64,000 nucleotides of DNA from Epiperipatus broadwayi (GCA_028023455.1 JAQFVV010000020.1:8975092-9039091); one strand, 5' to 3'; shown: positions 1 to 14,154, counted from the first letter of the stretch. Made by a program: numbers and translations. Notes: generated from the sequence alone by a model not told the origin.

Positions 1-191
1 TTTTTTTTTGGTACAGAAAAATGTTATTGTGTCATTCAGGAAGTTATGTGTCATTCAAGCACTGGAAAAGACCAGGCTGAGGTTCATTTCACAACCTTTT
101 AACCTTGAAGTTTGTTCTTCTAATACTACATTAAACTAATGTTATTTTTTTATTATTTAGGAAATTTATATTTACTAGTAAAAATGCTTAT

Positions 192-352
192 ATGACAGCC
201 AATCAGATATAATAATGACTGCACTGAACTCTCAAGTCGAAACACAAGGCAGAGTTTTTATGAGAAAAAGATGGTTCCACCTTTTTCTCTACTTAAATTT
301 ATATATAAATAAGCCAGCCTCAAGCATTTTGAAATAAGAGTGTGAAGTTTTA
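192..352. repeat. Diverged partial copy of the 48144 fold-back family
   Basis: Shares an ordered set of motifs with the fold-back element at 48144-48451: a gacagccaatcag block, a pyrimidine/purine block around 'ccacctttttctct', an AT run and 'taagccagcctcaagcat'. Only one arm plus the centre is recognisable here, so this is an old or truncated copy. The flanks 1-191 and 353-538 hold AT-rich sequence in which I see no gene. Confidence 0.6.
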
Positions 353-538
353 AACACTTTCACATTTAATTAACTAAGTATAATATATAAATAACGTGAA
401 ATCTTTCGATTTACTATGAAGCAATTTTCAAATCGAATGAATTGATAGTAACAAATGTGAGATGTGTTCCCCCTCTTCTGGTGGAAAACTTAGACTGTTA
501 CAATATATATATAAGATATAGTTTGCAGGTTCATCCAT

Positions 539-851
539 GTTAAAAAAATTTAAATATTAATATACCAACGTTTTGACTTTATCACACAAGTCATCCACTG
601 GGTGATAAAAGGTAGAAAGACGGTTGTAGAGGTGCTACAATCACTGATTTTAAAAAAACCTTAAAGTTTTGTTTTTTTTAAAAAAAAACATTCTTAATTT
701 AACATTTTTGCTATTGGTAGAACTTTAACGTTTTTTTCAAATCAGTGATTGTAGCACCTCTACAACCATCTTTCGACCTTTTATCACCCAGTGGATGACT
801 TGTGTGATCAAGTTGAAATGTCGGTATATTAATATTTAAATTTTTTTAACA
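539..851. mobile_element. Fold-back element with arms of about 120 bp
   Basis: The left arm (539 to about 657) and right arm (about 733-851) are reverse complements with a handful of mismatches, separated by an AT-rich loop of about 75 bp. The outer ends read tgttaaaaaaattt and its complement. No open reading frame lies inside. I could not find a clear target-site duplication, so the mode of insertion is open: it may be a non-autonomous DNA transposon (MITE) or one of the hairpin retroposons seen elsewhere in the window. Confidence 0.8.
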
Positions 852-3132
852 CGGAAAAACCCGCTAAATATGTCTTTTATATATGCAACCTGTAAAAATC
901 TTTGTATCAATATTTATATATATGTATGCTCACTACTATGCTGTTGTATACCATGAGACACATAACTGTTTCAACTCTCACAACTTTGACATCAATTTAT
1001 TTTTATTAATTATTTCATTAGATAAAAGATTATCCAATAATGAATAATATTTCTGGAATGTAATTTTCACTACACTTCTCATGCAAAGTAGGGAATAGTT
1101 TCTAACCACTTTTAACATATTGTGGAAGAATGTACTCACAAACATATTATCAAACACATGTGAAAATGATCTATGATACCCAAGATGCACATTTCATGCT
1201 GAATCAGCATTTATCAATTGGTCCAGACTACAATCTCTTACACATATCTTTATCATTGTTCAGTCTATTTATATATAGATAGCAAATTATTACAATTTAA
1301 TTGATAAGTGTCAAATATGCTTCCTTCACAATTGTGACACAAATCGAGTATGTTAATAATTTTTATTAGTCATTTCATTAGACTAGAGATTATTCAATAA
1401 TGAATAATGCTACAGATTAATTGATAAGTGTCAAATGTTCTGCCCTCACAACTTTGACACAAATCACTTAATTAAAATATATTTTAACATTTTCCGTATT
1501 TCTAGGCCTCTACACACTAATATAATCTGTGCGCAAGTCGATCAAGCTATGTCAAAAAGAAGAAAGTTATATTTCTATTCTAAAAACATAGCTATATTTC
1601 CTGATCAAACTCAGCCTATTAATTGTTGAGAATTATGCTATTGACAAAATCAGCTTTTAATTTATTTAATATGGGTGCTAGGTCCTTTTATTCTAAAGAG
1701 ACCGCTGAAATAGTCAAATAATGTCTCACAAATAAAAAAAGAAAAATACTTTTAAGCTAATCGTATTGCATCATACCGTAACGAGAATTATTTTTTGAGG
1801 TTATTATTCTTGGGCTTATTCAAACATATTGGCAAACGTAAATTACATTTTTAAATCTTCCTAAACTAATAATAAATTTAATAATAAAAACTAATAAATA
1901 TTATAGAATAATGCACAAATGAAAATTGGTATTAGAAATATTTATATTCTAATAAATTAAAAATGTTTAAAGGAAATTATTAATCAAATAAATTGGAGAG
2001 AACACATTTACTTCAGATGTGAAATAATTAATAAAAAATTTTACAATTACAGTTCACTTCCAAATTTCTTCTAGAAAGTTACTTAAAAATGAATGTCTCT
2101 TGCACAAGAAATTTAATGTCTCTATGATTGTTTAAACATATTTTTTTAAGAATTGTTTGCAAACGTTACTTTTGTCACAATCAGGATAATGAAGCATAAC
2201 TTACCAGTAAGTTTTAGTGAATTCATGATGTTTGTAAATAACTATGCATAGTTTTTCAGGGTTAAAATGAGCTCATGGCCTTTGATTATTAGTTGATCTT
2301 GCAGTCCATTCTTCTAGTCAGTCATGAAGGCTTTTCTGGTGTACATCTTCAGGCACGATGTCCGCAGAAACTCCGGTTCACTCCGACATGCCGAATTATT
2401 TCAGCGTAGAGTGATCTTGGATATATTATTATTATCCAAGACCAACTAGAGAAACAAATGAAAACAAGACATTCTTCAAACTGACCTCTGCCTTTTATAC
2501 TAGAGGCCCAATTTTCCAACTTCTGCGCATGCTATTATCATGGCATTTTTTGGTTCATAATCTCGTAGATTCTTTATAAAATTTACGTTATAAAGTTCTC
2601 TTTTCTTATCAAGTTTTTCGGCCATCTTTAATTAGCCAAAATATTTTTACTTTCTCTTATCTTTTTTTTACTTTTGGAATTCTTTTGTTCTCTCCAATTC
2701 TACTTTTATTTCTAATTACATTTAAAAAATACGAAAGAATAATTTAACTTTCATTGTACGTTATTTTTTTTAAAAAAAAAATTAGTCAAAAAAAATATAA
2801 ATTTACTTTTATTTTTTAGCTTTTACCAAATGCCAATATATTTGCAACGTATATAAATAAACATTACAATATTAATAATTTTTATTAATCATTCATTAAA
2901 CTAAATATTATACAATAATGAATAATATTTCTGTAGTGATGCATTTTAGTCAAAATACATTTGGGATTCCTCCATATTGTTACTGAGTTATGTCTTAAAA
3001 AATAGTAAGCATGTTTGCACCATTTTATAATTAAGCTATCACATTTATTTTTGCTGCATTAGTGACTATGTGAATACAGTTAGGATTCACTAATGTAGAA
3101 TTTGTATTGATTTATGTATTTTATCTAAACAT
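852..3132. other. Gene-free AT-rich stretch with short diverged repeats
   Basis: No coding region is supported. A block around 'attattcaataatgaataat' recurs at about 985-1062, 1350-1412 and 2866-2936. A block with 'gataagtgtcaaat' followed by 'gacacaaatc' is duplicated at about 1281-1345 and 1410-1470. About 1130-1275 resembles 55136-55320, the internal region next to an LTR of the gypsy element, so it may be a relic of that family. The patch 2320-2540 is richer in GC than its surroundings and holds a small hairpin (2412-2445); it may be an old LTR, but I cannot prove this. Confidence 0.5.
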
Positions 3133-3285
3133 CACATGATCACCATCTCTTATGCTAGCACATAACTGTTATTAAACAGGCAAAACTCTCCATACAGTAG
3201 TGCCACCCTGTGCCAATCAGAGTAATCAATGGATGCCAGAATGCCTTGTGGCATTCATTGATTACTGTGGTTGGCACTGTGATAT
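3133..3285 (+). mobile_element. Family H hairpin element, short copy
   Basis: Begins with the family left extension (catcacatgatcaccat, then tcttatgctagc and ataactgttatt), continues into the arm (caggcaaaactctccatac, gtaatcaatggatgccag), and turns at once into a short inverted arm ending near 3285. The central loop of longer copies is missing. The arms match only moderately, unlike the copy at 57505. Related copies are at 14595, 51580, 57505 and 59110. Confidence 0.8.
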
Positions 3286-4190
3286 TTTCATCTGTACTAA
3301 TATTTTCTTTTAATAAAAACAAATATTAATTCAAACCCTGTTTGTTTCCAGCAGAGTCATAGTTGTCACATCATAAAAGAAAAGAATGCCTCCAATTCCA
3401 TGTGACAGAAAGATCCATTGACTATGAGCGTTCAGTTATGTATTTTCAAATTCCTAATGTAATAAAATCATAATAATAGTTTGAAGCTATTCTCAAAACT
3501 ATTTGACAAACAATTTATTTAAGTGACTTCACTATTGTTATTAATTACTAAGTACAGATTATTGGAAATAAAATTTAATGATCTATATATTATTTTTATT
3601 TTATTTTTCACAATAAAGAATGTGGCTAGCATTAAAACATTTTTTAGTAAATTTAAAATAACAAAAAATAAAAAAAAATTTAAACCAGATCTCACAATGA
3701 GACCTAGTGAAAATTCATAAATCTCCAAAATGGATCTCAAATAATAATTAGTGATTACGCAATTGCAAAGGTGAGGAGAAATTTTTTTAAAGTGAAATAT
3801 TTTATTAATTAATTTATGTAATAAATGATTAAAAATATTAATGTGAAGAAATCAGAGCAAAAAAAGGGAGGGGGGTCTTAGAGAATTTTATCTTTGAGCC
3901 CAATTTTAGTAGTTATACTGCTGATCCCCAATGATATGTATCCTTTGTTGACCAAAATTTTTTTTAAATTTGTCTGTTACTTTATAATATTTTTGGTGCG
4001 ATCAGTTCAGCATTAGAGATTGCTTCTCCCTTGCAATTTAAAATAGTATTAAAATAGAATTAGAATTGAAGGTCCCTGAACCATTTGTCAACTCAGTAAA
4101 TCTCAGATGAATTTTGTGAAACTGTTATAACCACCAACCATTTGAGTGAATGAATGTTACATGGAATTTCAAGCAAATAGGTATAGAATT
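3286..4190. other. No recognised feature
   Basis: AT-rich sequence. Short open frames on both strands around 3519-3740 overlap each other and consist mostly of Ile, Asn, Lys and Phe codons, as expected by chance at this composition. I see no gene. Confidence 0.5.
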
Positions 4191-4200
4191 ATTATTTGTT

Positions 4201-4309
4201 GTCAAGCATTGGTGGTCGAGAGATCAGCGACAGCTGCTTTACAAGCAGTTGTCCCGGGTTAGCGGGTTCACTTCCCGGCCAATGTTCTGACACATGAGAA
4301 AAAAAATAT
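4201..4309 (+). mobile_element. tRNA-derived SINE with target-site duplication
   Basis: A tRNA-like head is visible: an A-box-like 'ttggtggtcgagagatc', an anticodon-arm-like ctgctttacaagcag with loop triplet TAC, and a B-box-like 'gcgggttcacttcccgg'. A short tail 'aatgttctgacacatgag' and an A-rich 3' end follow. The 10-bp sequence attatttgtt flanks it at 4191-4200 and 4310-4319, as expected for LINE-driven insertion. Related copies lie at 9841, 44449 (minus) and 47205 (minus). It is a SINE and not a functional tRNA gene, because the acceptor stem does not close and the shared tail follows. Confidence 0.85.
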
Positions 4310-4319
4310 ATTATTTGTT

Positions 4320-5890
4320 ATTGGCTAATAGAAACTATCAAGAAAACAAGCATATGTATATAAAAAAAGTTACAAACAGCTTTTAGTATAAATTAATGAT
4401 AATCAAATATTTCTGAGGTTTAATCTGAGTTAAGTAAAACAGAGGTCCCAAAGAATAGAATGTTTTCTTAAAATATACTAATTGCAAATAAAGATCATCC
4501 ATATGTTATAATTCAGTGAGATTATTTAATGATCTTTATGACTCATCTAAATGTTTCTCAAATAACAAAAATAAATTATCTCCTGTAAATAAACCACAAA
4601 GTCAATATTATTGTTTTATATGATGATAAATAAAGTTTTACTTTAAAAATAATAATTTGTGCATATTCTTCAAATTAATTTGAAAAAAATATTTTTTCAA
4701 ATATAACAGTATAAGTAGTAAAATAAATAGTTCCAAAAAAGTTATTCTAAGCCAACCTTTCACAGTAGTGAAAGAGAAATATTTATCATCATACTCTCTA
4801 ACTAAGAATAGGTAAATTCATATTTACCAAACTAATATTGAATAGTCAAATGTGTTGCCTATGAACCCAATATCTAAAGTTCTAAGTCTGAATGGAACAT
4901 GAAAAAATATGCAAGCTTGGATTAGCATGCATTCAAATCTTATTTCATGAAGCTTGTCAAACAATACCTTAAAGTAATGTGCAGTCAAAAATTAATGCTT
5001 TTAATTTTTTTCTTGAATATATTTTATTACATTTTCATCATGTTATTATTGTCAAATGACACCAAATAATTAGACAGTTAAAATTCCCTACATTTTTTAT
5101 CTTATCTATTTTATATTATGTATATTAATGAGTCTTTATTATGAATAAGAGCATTTGACTGGCCTCTATTAACCTATTATTTGACTAAGATATAATATGT
5201 TATATAATAACCAAATTCTGAATTATTACTGTAAAGCTCACAAAACTAATTTCAAGGGAATCCCCTTCCTTAGCTGTTTATAAATTTATAACTTTTGCTA
5301 TTATATTTTAGCTAGTTAATAGAGAGCATTTAAATGCTGTTATTTATAACATTATAACAAATAGTTCTATAATGTATTATTTAAATTTAGTTTATATTAA
5401 TGATTCTATCATCTACATTTACATATTTTGATAATGTTGATATTATGTTGAAATACATTTAATAATTATTTAATGTCACAAGTTTGAATCTGTGTTTGTA
5501 TTTCATTTGTTTTATTCTAAGCCTGATAAAAATTTTGTGTTTCATCCAGCACAGATACCAAGGAATGCTCTGTATATTTTGATGGGCTCAGGACTAAAGA
5601 TAGCTATAATAATTCTCAGGCATTAAATAAACAATTTGGCCAATTGAATAGAACTGTTACATCATTTGAGTGATATTTCATTATCATAAATTATTTTTCT
5701 GTGTTGGGGGATGTTTATGATGTTGTGAAATAAAGATGAGAAGTGTACCTGTAAATTTGAAAATGCACCCACAAGTTAATGACTATTAACCCCCCAAAAG
5801 GCATTAAAAAGACCAGAAACAAACCTCTTGAGAGATGAAGTATGTTATAATAAAAAATATCAAATGCCACAATAGAAATGGAGATCAAGG
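4320..5890. other. No recognised feature
   Basis: AT-rich non-coding sequence. I see neither a gene nor a repeat shared with the rest of the window. Confidence 0.5.
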
Positions 5891-5903
5891 TATATGATAG
5901 TTC

Positions 5904-6243
5904 ACATATATTGCTTATAATAACTTCTTTCATATACACTTTAATGCAAAAAAAATTTTAAATAAAACTTCTTTATTTTTCTGACAGTTTCAACTTTCCA
6001 GCAGTCTTCATCAGAGCTACAATATATTTTCCAAACTTCCTCTGTTTTTTTAAAAAGCAAAGGAAGTTTGGAAAATATATTCTAGCTCTGATGAAGACTG
6101 CTGTACAATCAAAACTGTCAGGAAAATAAAGAAGTTTTATTAATTATTTTTTTTGCATTAAAGTGTATATGAACGAAGTTATTATAAGCAATATATATAT
6201 ATGAATATATGAAGAAATTCAAAAAAAGTAAAGAAGAAGAGTA
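5904..6243. mobile_element. Fold-back element with 13-bp duplication; hammerhead-like centre
   Basis: The arms 5905-6042 and about 6058-6196 are long inverted repeats around a short loop. A non-palindromic tail (6197-6243) follows the right arm. The 13-bp tatatgatagttc flanks the whole at 5891-5903 and 6244-6256. Each arm holds a hammerhead-like string: CTGATGA, then after about 16 nt GAAA (AAAA in the right arm), then CTGTC. The left-arm string reads on the minus strand (about 5982-6019) and the right-arm one on the plus strand (about 6087-6120). Helices I and II are poor, so activity is doubtful. Minimal hammerheads of this kind are known in Penelope-like terminal repeats, which is a possible origin. 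Confidence 0.75.
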
Positions 6244-6256
6244 TATATGATAGTTC

Positions 6257-7364
6257 TAGCTCATCTGACAGTAAAAAATATTTGTGAAGTGCATGCATAG
6301 TAAAGAGGGCAGTTTGAGTGAATGTTTGTGATGTAATAGACTGAGATAAGGGTTGCATTGACAAAAATTATAAAAATTAGAATATCATTTGTTTAGTTTT
6401 TTGTTTTTCAAATGCTTATCCATTGCCATGATGATAGAAGTTATTCATCTCAATTGCTTCTCAGCCTCTTTCTTCATCCCCACTAAACTTTCTAACATCA
6501 TATATTTTTCTAATGATTTCAATTTAATTATCTGTGTCACTTGGAACTTGAATATTGCATGTTCTTCTAAACAATTAACCATATGATACTAAGAAACGAT
6601 TCTGTTTAATTGCAATATTTTTTTCCCAATAGAATATTTCATTAAGTGAACTTCTTTATATTCTTTATTAATGTTTTCCACTTTTAAATTTATAGTTTAA
6701 TCTCTTTTTTAAAAAATTTTTCAGAAATGAGCCACAATCCATGGTTTTACACTTTAGAGCACATCTCTACTCTGCAGTAAGTCATGCAGGGTTAGATTCT
6801 TTTTCTGTTAGTTTATATTTTTTGAATACAAAACTTCATTAAATTAAAATTCAGTTTGAGCAGAAAGTATTTAAGTGTGACACAGAATTCATGTCAATTA
6901 GATTAATCCTCATTTTCAGTAAAGATTTCTATTTCTTTGTTAATAACATGATCATAATAATTTCTCTTTGTTTATTACAGACTTTAGTTTTTAAATATTT
7001 ACTAAAAATTTTGAGTTTATTTAATGTCCCCAGTGACAGTTTTTCATTGTAAAATGTTATTATTAGACTATAAAGTTCTATTCCTTAATGCAATAATTGA
7101 TCTAACTAGTTACTGGGTCATATATTTTAACATATTCGTTTTAATTCTGCTATTGTCAACAAGAATTGTAATTACTACTAATATTACTTATTAATGATGA
7201 AACTATCAATTTAAAAAAAAATAAGCATAGAACAGACCATATAGAAGTATAATAAATCTATACAATACTTCATTTGATTAAATCTCCAGCTAATAATGAC
7301 AGATATTCATTTACCATGTTTTTATAACAATCACATAATAATAGCTTCAATGACAAGAACATAT
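6257..7364. other. No recognised feature
   Basis: AT-rich sequence with only short chance reading frames. Confidence 0.5.
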
Positions 7365-7850
7365 AGAAATAACTTAATATTAAAAGGAAATATGCCTATG
7401 TGTTTGAAAAGGGTTTTTAATAAATGTGTTTTACCAGTTCTTACTTATGTATCTGAGACTTGGATACTTAATAGAAGAGCAATACAGAGAATTCAGATCA
7501 TTCAAAGAAGTATGGAGAGATGCATGATATAACAAGAAATGATAGAAAACACACTATGTGAGTAAGAAAACAAATGAGCATTACTGATATTGTTGAAAGA
7601 ATTAAAAGACTGAAGTGGAGTTGGGTTGAACATATTGCTAGAAGAGGTGATAATAGATAGACAACTGAAATGTTAATTTGGATTCCAAGATATTGTAAAA
7701 GACCCTGAAACAGACCAAATGTGAAATGGATGGACAAAATAAAAAAATATACAAGGGTAATATGGAGAAGAGAGGATAGAGATCAGAGATGGAATAAACT
7801 TGGAGAGATCTTCATCCTGCAGTGGATTGATAATGGTCAATGATGATGAT
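7365..7850 (+). pseudogene. RTE-clade LINE 3' fragment (C-terminal domain)
   Basis: Matches the last 480 bp or so of the longer LINE at 60133-62100, including the '[17 protein letters not shown]' stretch and the C-terminal region ending in a form of LQWIDNG. The reading frame is broken several times, for example directly after MERCMI. The 3' end runs into 'gataatggtcaatgatgatgat', the short trinucleotide tail typical of RTE elements. It is a dead, 5'-truncated copy. Confidence 0.9.
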
Positions 7851-9224
7851 CCATTTACCAACCAATTAACAATTATGTAAAAGAAAAATTCCAAGTATGA
7901 CTCATAAAGGTTTTTAAGATCCATCCCACCTAGAACTGGACTAGGTAAGTCTTAAAAGTGCATTATATTTATAATTCAACCATTATTTGATCAAAATTAT
8001 TAAAAATATCTTATTCAATTTTATCATTTTTCAAATTTTTATTAATATTGAAGGAGAAAAAGTTTTTTTTTATCATCATTTTTTTACAGTTTCTTTTTAT
8101 AGACATTTCTTTGTTACAAATGATATTATAGCAAATAGTTTAATGATTCAAAAATCAATTATTGGTACATTATAAAACTAATAAAAAGGGTAACATAAAA
8201 ATAGGTTAAATTCATGTAACATTCATATATATATATATAGTTATAGTGATTTAAAATATATGTATGTTATTTATTTATTAATCATGACACTATGCTTTAG
8301 CATATTTAATTTTTTTTTTTTTTAATAAACTACTATTTTATATGTAGACTATAATTTTTTTTTTATAAACCTCAAAAAATTAAATAGTGCATGGAAACTA
8401 TGAATTAAAACTAGAAAAAGCAAAGTAATATTTTTCCTGTCATTTGCAAAATATAATTTTAAAAACTTTATATATCAAAAGTTAGAATATTTTTATTGTT
8501 ATTAAAATTCCAAAATAAAGGTTTAACTTTTCTTAAAGCAATACAATTCAATAATAAATTGAAAGCTTGTTATTCATGTGATACATAGACTATTTCATTA
8601 TTTGTGCCCCAGAGATGTTAGTTAATGAAATAAAGCAAGACCTTAGACAGAAGTCATCATTACAGTGGATTATAAAATGTGAAGATATATTAAAACGCAT
8701 AAAGTGTTTGCAGTTATATGTTCAGCATGATGGCTGTCAACTGAATTACAAAGTGTTGGTTAAACCTGTCCACATGAGAGACTTAATATGCCATAAATCA
8801 TTAATGCCTATTGCTCATAAATTTGAATGCCTCAAAGCATTTCTGTATAGAAATTACAACCTATAAAAATTTTGAATCCGAGTGGAAAATGGATATAGTC
8901 ACATATAATAAGAACTTATGCAACATTGAATATAAGCATGCATTTATCATTAATATCATTAAAACATTCTATGCCAAAATTAAAAACAGACCTATGCTAG
9001 AAGATAAAAAACCTTATATATATATATATATCACTGCTCTTCATTTCTGGTTCAATCCACAGCATAAGCAAAATTTGTTCGTTTAAAATATATAGTAAGT
9101 TTTTGCCACTGCCCTCCGAACTGCTTAATTAACAACACTAAAGACAAATTACCCCCAGTTTCCTAGGTGGTGTGCAAAATCACATGCAATAACACAAACT
9201 GCAATACTGTTTACTTTGATGAAT
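7851..9224. other. No recognised feature
   Basis: AT-rich sequence. An 83-codon open frame at 8615-8866 and an overlapping 91-codon frame at 8811-9086 match nothing I recognise, and the second runs through a TA microsatellite at about 9013-9031. I do not call a gene. Confidence 0.4.
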
Positions 9225-9480
9225 CCTGAGCTATTCTTACCCTAAGGGTAGCCCAGCATATATGAGTGCAATAGGATTAAAGTCAATGCTAAAGTTAGAT
9301 CTATTTTCTTTGATCATGAAATCGAGTATGGTCACATATTTAAACCCACCTCTATTAGGGTTGTTTGCTCTGATAGAAATGACATGGAATATAAAGTCAA
9401 AAAATCCTGGAACATTTCCAATAATATGAATGCCATCAATAAGAAAAAGTTCTGTGCCCCCTTTCAAAAAAGTGGAGAAT
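9225..9480 (-). pseudogene. Possible relic of the Gag C-terminal region of the 32520 LTR element
   Basis: A 76-codon open frame (9237-9467) contains a GFFDFI string followed by an acidic-to-Asn/Pro segment. The broken Gag at 35276-37162 also has GFFDFI near its C-terminus, followed by a Pro/Asn-rich end, and the nucleotide match around that motif is visible (tcaaaaaatcct). The resemblance is short, so this is only a suggestion. Nothing else in the frame is recognised. Confidence 0.25.
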
Positions 9481-9840
9481 AATCAATGCACTGTAAATCC
9501 ACACTTTTATAAATCTCATAATTCTCTGGAATTGTTGTTGTTACGATTATGACAAATTAGTTTAAAGCATACTTAGCATAGTATGCTAATAGAAGTTAAC
9601 ATATGTTAAAACCAAAACCAAAAAATAAGCTTCTTTTAGAATACATAATGTACATGTTTATTATTGAATTATATTATTATTATTAAAACTAAATCCTATT
9701 TAACTCACGATTAACAATTTTACTGCAATTTTTATGGGTACTAAAAAATTTTATGGATAAAATATATTTTTAGAATATATGAGCTTTAATTGGAAAATAT
9801 GTCTATGCATTTCAAAAAGGAAACAAAGTATGAAGAAATG

Positions 9841-9948
9841 TCAAGCGTTGTTAGCCAAGTGGTCATTGCACCCACCTTGCAAGCAAGCAGTTGGTTGCAG
9901 ATGGGTGTGGGTTCGCTTCCTGGCCGATGCTATGACATATGGAAAAAA
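9841..9948 (+). mobile_element. tRNA-derived SINE with 16-bp target duplication
   Basis: The tRNA-like head has an A-box-like 'ttagccaagtgg', an anticodon-arm-like 'accttgcaagc' (loop triplet TGC), an insert before the B box, and a B-box-like 'gtgggttcgcttcc'. It ends with the family tail gatgctatgacatatgg and an A run. The flanks 9825-9840 and 9949-9964 are a 16-bp duplication (aaagtatgaagaaatg, one mismatch). Confidence 0.88.
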
Positions 9949-9994
9949 AAAGTATGAAGAGATGAATGTTGGAAATTACACGGAAATGTTAAAA

Positions 9995-10275
9995 CTAAAA
10001 TAGGTGGATGAAAGAACAATTAAGAGGGTGAAATAGAGCTGGGCTAGAAATATTGCTAGAAGAGATGATAATAGTCAAAATCTTGATCAATATTCAAAGA
10101 GATTATAAAAGATTAGAGAAATATCTCATGTTATATAAATAAATGAGATAAGGACGTTTTCTGGAATGATATAGCAATACATAGATATGGTTCAGAGGAA
10201 ATGAATTAAACTCGGAAAGACTTTCGTCCTACGATGGATTAATAATGATTAATGAGGAATGAAGATGAAGATTTG
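9995..10275 (+). pseudogene. Old RTE LINE 3' end
   Basis: Diverged match to the final 270 bp of the LINE at 60133-62100: 'gagctgggctagaaatattgctagaagagatgataatag' is recognisable in pieces, followed by the region ending in 'gatggattaataatgatt' and a GAT-like tail. Many indels separate it from the other copies, so it is older than those at 21161 and 61870. Confidence 0.75.
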
Positions 10276-12059
10276 ACTAAAATCATATACACACACATGT
10301 ATAAATAAAAATTAGCAAACCAATAGGTGGCGGTAAAAAATATTTTAACTAAAAGTTTTTAATTAATAAACTGAGAAATAAAAAAATAATTCTTAGTTTA
10401 TTAATTTTTGTTATGCATAAGTTCTTTGCAGATTACAGATTAATTTTATATATGTGTGAATTAAAATAAAAATAAAAATATATTTTAAAAATAATTTTAA
10501 AATAAAAAGAAAAAAGAATTATTTTATTATTAAGTAGTGGTGATAACAATTTAGAAGAAAATCAATAAGACAATTTAATATAATAATTGTTAGTATTTAA
10601 AATGAGATAAAGATGAATGCAAACATCTACCACAATTAATAAGATGGTACCACTATATCACAATTGTATTTAAAATATTTATTTTGTAAATTATGTAAGG
10701 AAGGAATATGAAATATTAGGCATTTGTGAATTGAATGCAAATGTTTTAAAACAGAAAGAGTACATATAATGAAGATATGGAAGAATAAATGTGAAAAAAG
10801 TGATTATACAGAAAGTGGATTATTGGTTTTTATGCTGGGTTTGGAAAAAGATAAGGGGGATTTAGATATAAAGGCTATAGAGTTGACAAAGATTATGTTG
10901 TGGAAATGGGATGGAGCAGAATATGGAAAAACTTAGAGTGGGGAATGGAAAATAAAGTGGCTAACATGTTTATCTGGGCATAATTGCTGAGATATTCTTG
11001 ACTTCGTTTAAGGAGAAGCCACAGTACATCACATCACATCACATTCTGTTCAAATCAAAAAACATTACAATGCTTTTTAATAATAGATTCTATTTTTATT
11101 ATTCACCTCACTTCTGTACGATACTGTTCATTAAATTTCTATCAACTGCTGTGCTATTCGCAATCCATTATTAGTTTCTGGTTTATAGAGACATTTTAGA
11201 CCCGAATCAACTTACTGTTGAAGGATGTATACCAGAAGTTAATTAGTCTTTGTGAAAAAAAAAGCCCTAGGTAGACTAGATATTTAATAAGCTCTGTCAT
11301 CTATAATCTGTTGATTATTCAAATTTACAATAGATAGAACTAGAGTAGTATAACGTTTGTATTTTTATTATATGATCACCACATTTTCACATACATGACC
11401 AATCCATATTGATCCAAGAACTTTATTTTATTGATAAATGGATATTTAAGCATTTTAAGGATAGTTAGATACCCATTTATTAACCACTATATGACTAACT
11501 GGATTGATTATGAATCAACTATCTGAGAAAAAGACTTGGGATTGTTTGAAACTCTCAACCTCAATCAATAAAAAGTATTCAAATTGATACCTAGATTCAA
11601 ATCCAGGGCATGGGCATAGTTGATAAATTCATTAATAACTGTACTATAAAAACAAAGAACTCAAACACATTATAGTACAATTAATGGCTATAGAAAGGAA
11701 TTTCTGTTTAGTAATTAAAGTAACCAAGTTGAGTAAAATGAGCAGAGCAAAACCCTACATTTGTGGAAACAAATATGAATACCATGCATCAAGCAGCCAG
11801 GTGAGTTTATTGGCATGATGAATTTATTAAGTTTTAATCTCTAAGTTTAAGATCAAAGAACAATTTTTCCATTATCTGATAGTTGTAAACTGAAACATTA
11901 GTTATTTTTTTGAAGGCAGGATGAATATGTGTGTGAATTTTTTTTTAGATATTTTTAATCATGTCAGACAAAATTAAATTATGTTCCTTATTCTCAATAG
12001 ACTGTTAAAGTCATTAGCCAAGGTAACAGTTAGTAGCAAAAGATAGGTTTATATGCAAG
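10276..12059. other. No gene seen; small CATCA repeat
   Basis: AT-rich non-coding sequence with a short catca tandem at about 11024-11045. I see no coding potential. Confidence 0.5.
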
Positions 12060-13077
<1,018 letters not shown>

Positions 13078-14154
13078 TAAAACGTTTAAATGGTGTTTTG
13101 TGACAAAGGTTTCTCCAATAACTCCTCACAGAGGAATAATGGAGAAAAAAATATTCACAAGAATAAAAAATATACAATAATCAAATGAAATCATTTGCTT
13201 GGGGAGATTATACAATGTTAGAGCATTTTTGCCACTGACCTAAACCATATAGGGCATTTATTTACTATGATTAGCAAATGTTGAGTTATGAAAAATTGAA
13301 CTGTTTCATTCTTGCTTTAGTTCTGGATTATTTACCAACAAGATGATTATTTAAATTGATTGCGAAATGTTTAAATCAAAAATAAATCTCAACCCTGATT
13401 AGAACCTGAATTTCAATTCAAGTTAATAGGCACGTCAGTTAATTGCTACACTGCTCCACGATACTTAACACTCGCGTGTAAGCACAAAAGCACAATATAG
13501 TAAAGGCTATAACGATTTTTAAAAAAATGCTTCCCATAGTTATTTCTCATCCTGGGTTTTTTATAGAAGAAAAAACTAAAAAGAAATGTAACACTATTTT
13601 AATTAATTGTGTACATGCAGAGCAAAATTGATTTTAATTAAATTTCTAAAAATATACGTGTTATTTCAAGTACAGAATTGTGAAAGAGTTTTGCTGAAGG
13701 TTAAAAAAAAATTCTTTATGATGGAGATTTTCGATTTGTATTGTAGGAATAAAAATATCCAATTATTCAGTTTTAGCACTAAAAAAAAAAAAAAAAAAAC
13801 TCACTAATAAAAAGAAGAGCTTTAATTATTTAAAAAAAAAGTTTAAATTATTCATTTCTTATTATTTTGTGCAAAAATTTATTTTAAAATGCAATAAGTT
13901 GAATATTTTTAACAAAGAAATCTATTATTCTTTTCAAACATAATAAGATATATGTGATAAAAACAGATCTGATTAAATAGCAATTAATATTGTAGTCTCA
14001 ATCCCATGATTCTTAGTGAAATAGATCTGTATTAAAAACAAAAGAAAAATTATACCGTAAACAATAATTGACTATAAAATTACAAATAAGAAAAACTACC
14101 TGAAAATTGACGTTCTAAATATAACTATAAATTTTGGAAATTATATACATAACC
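13078..14154. other. Gene-free; possible SINE relic at 13385-13460
   Basis: AT-rich sequence with an A tract at 13781-13799. On the minus strand 13385-13460 has a B-box-like aggttctaatc and an A-box-like 'tagcaattaactg', which could be an old tRNA-derived SINE. Nothing else is recognised. Confidence 0.4.

Noticed and set aside
4201-4309. Functional tRNA gene
   Set aside because: A and B boxes are present, but the acceptor stem does not pair and the copy shares a non-tRNA tail and target duplication with other SINE copies. The same applies to 9841, 44449 and 47205.
8615-9086. Overlapping 83- and 91-codon plus frames as a host gene
   Set aside because: No recognised domain, no splice or promoter support, and the second frame runs through a TA microsatellite.
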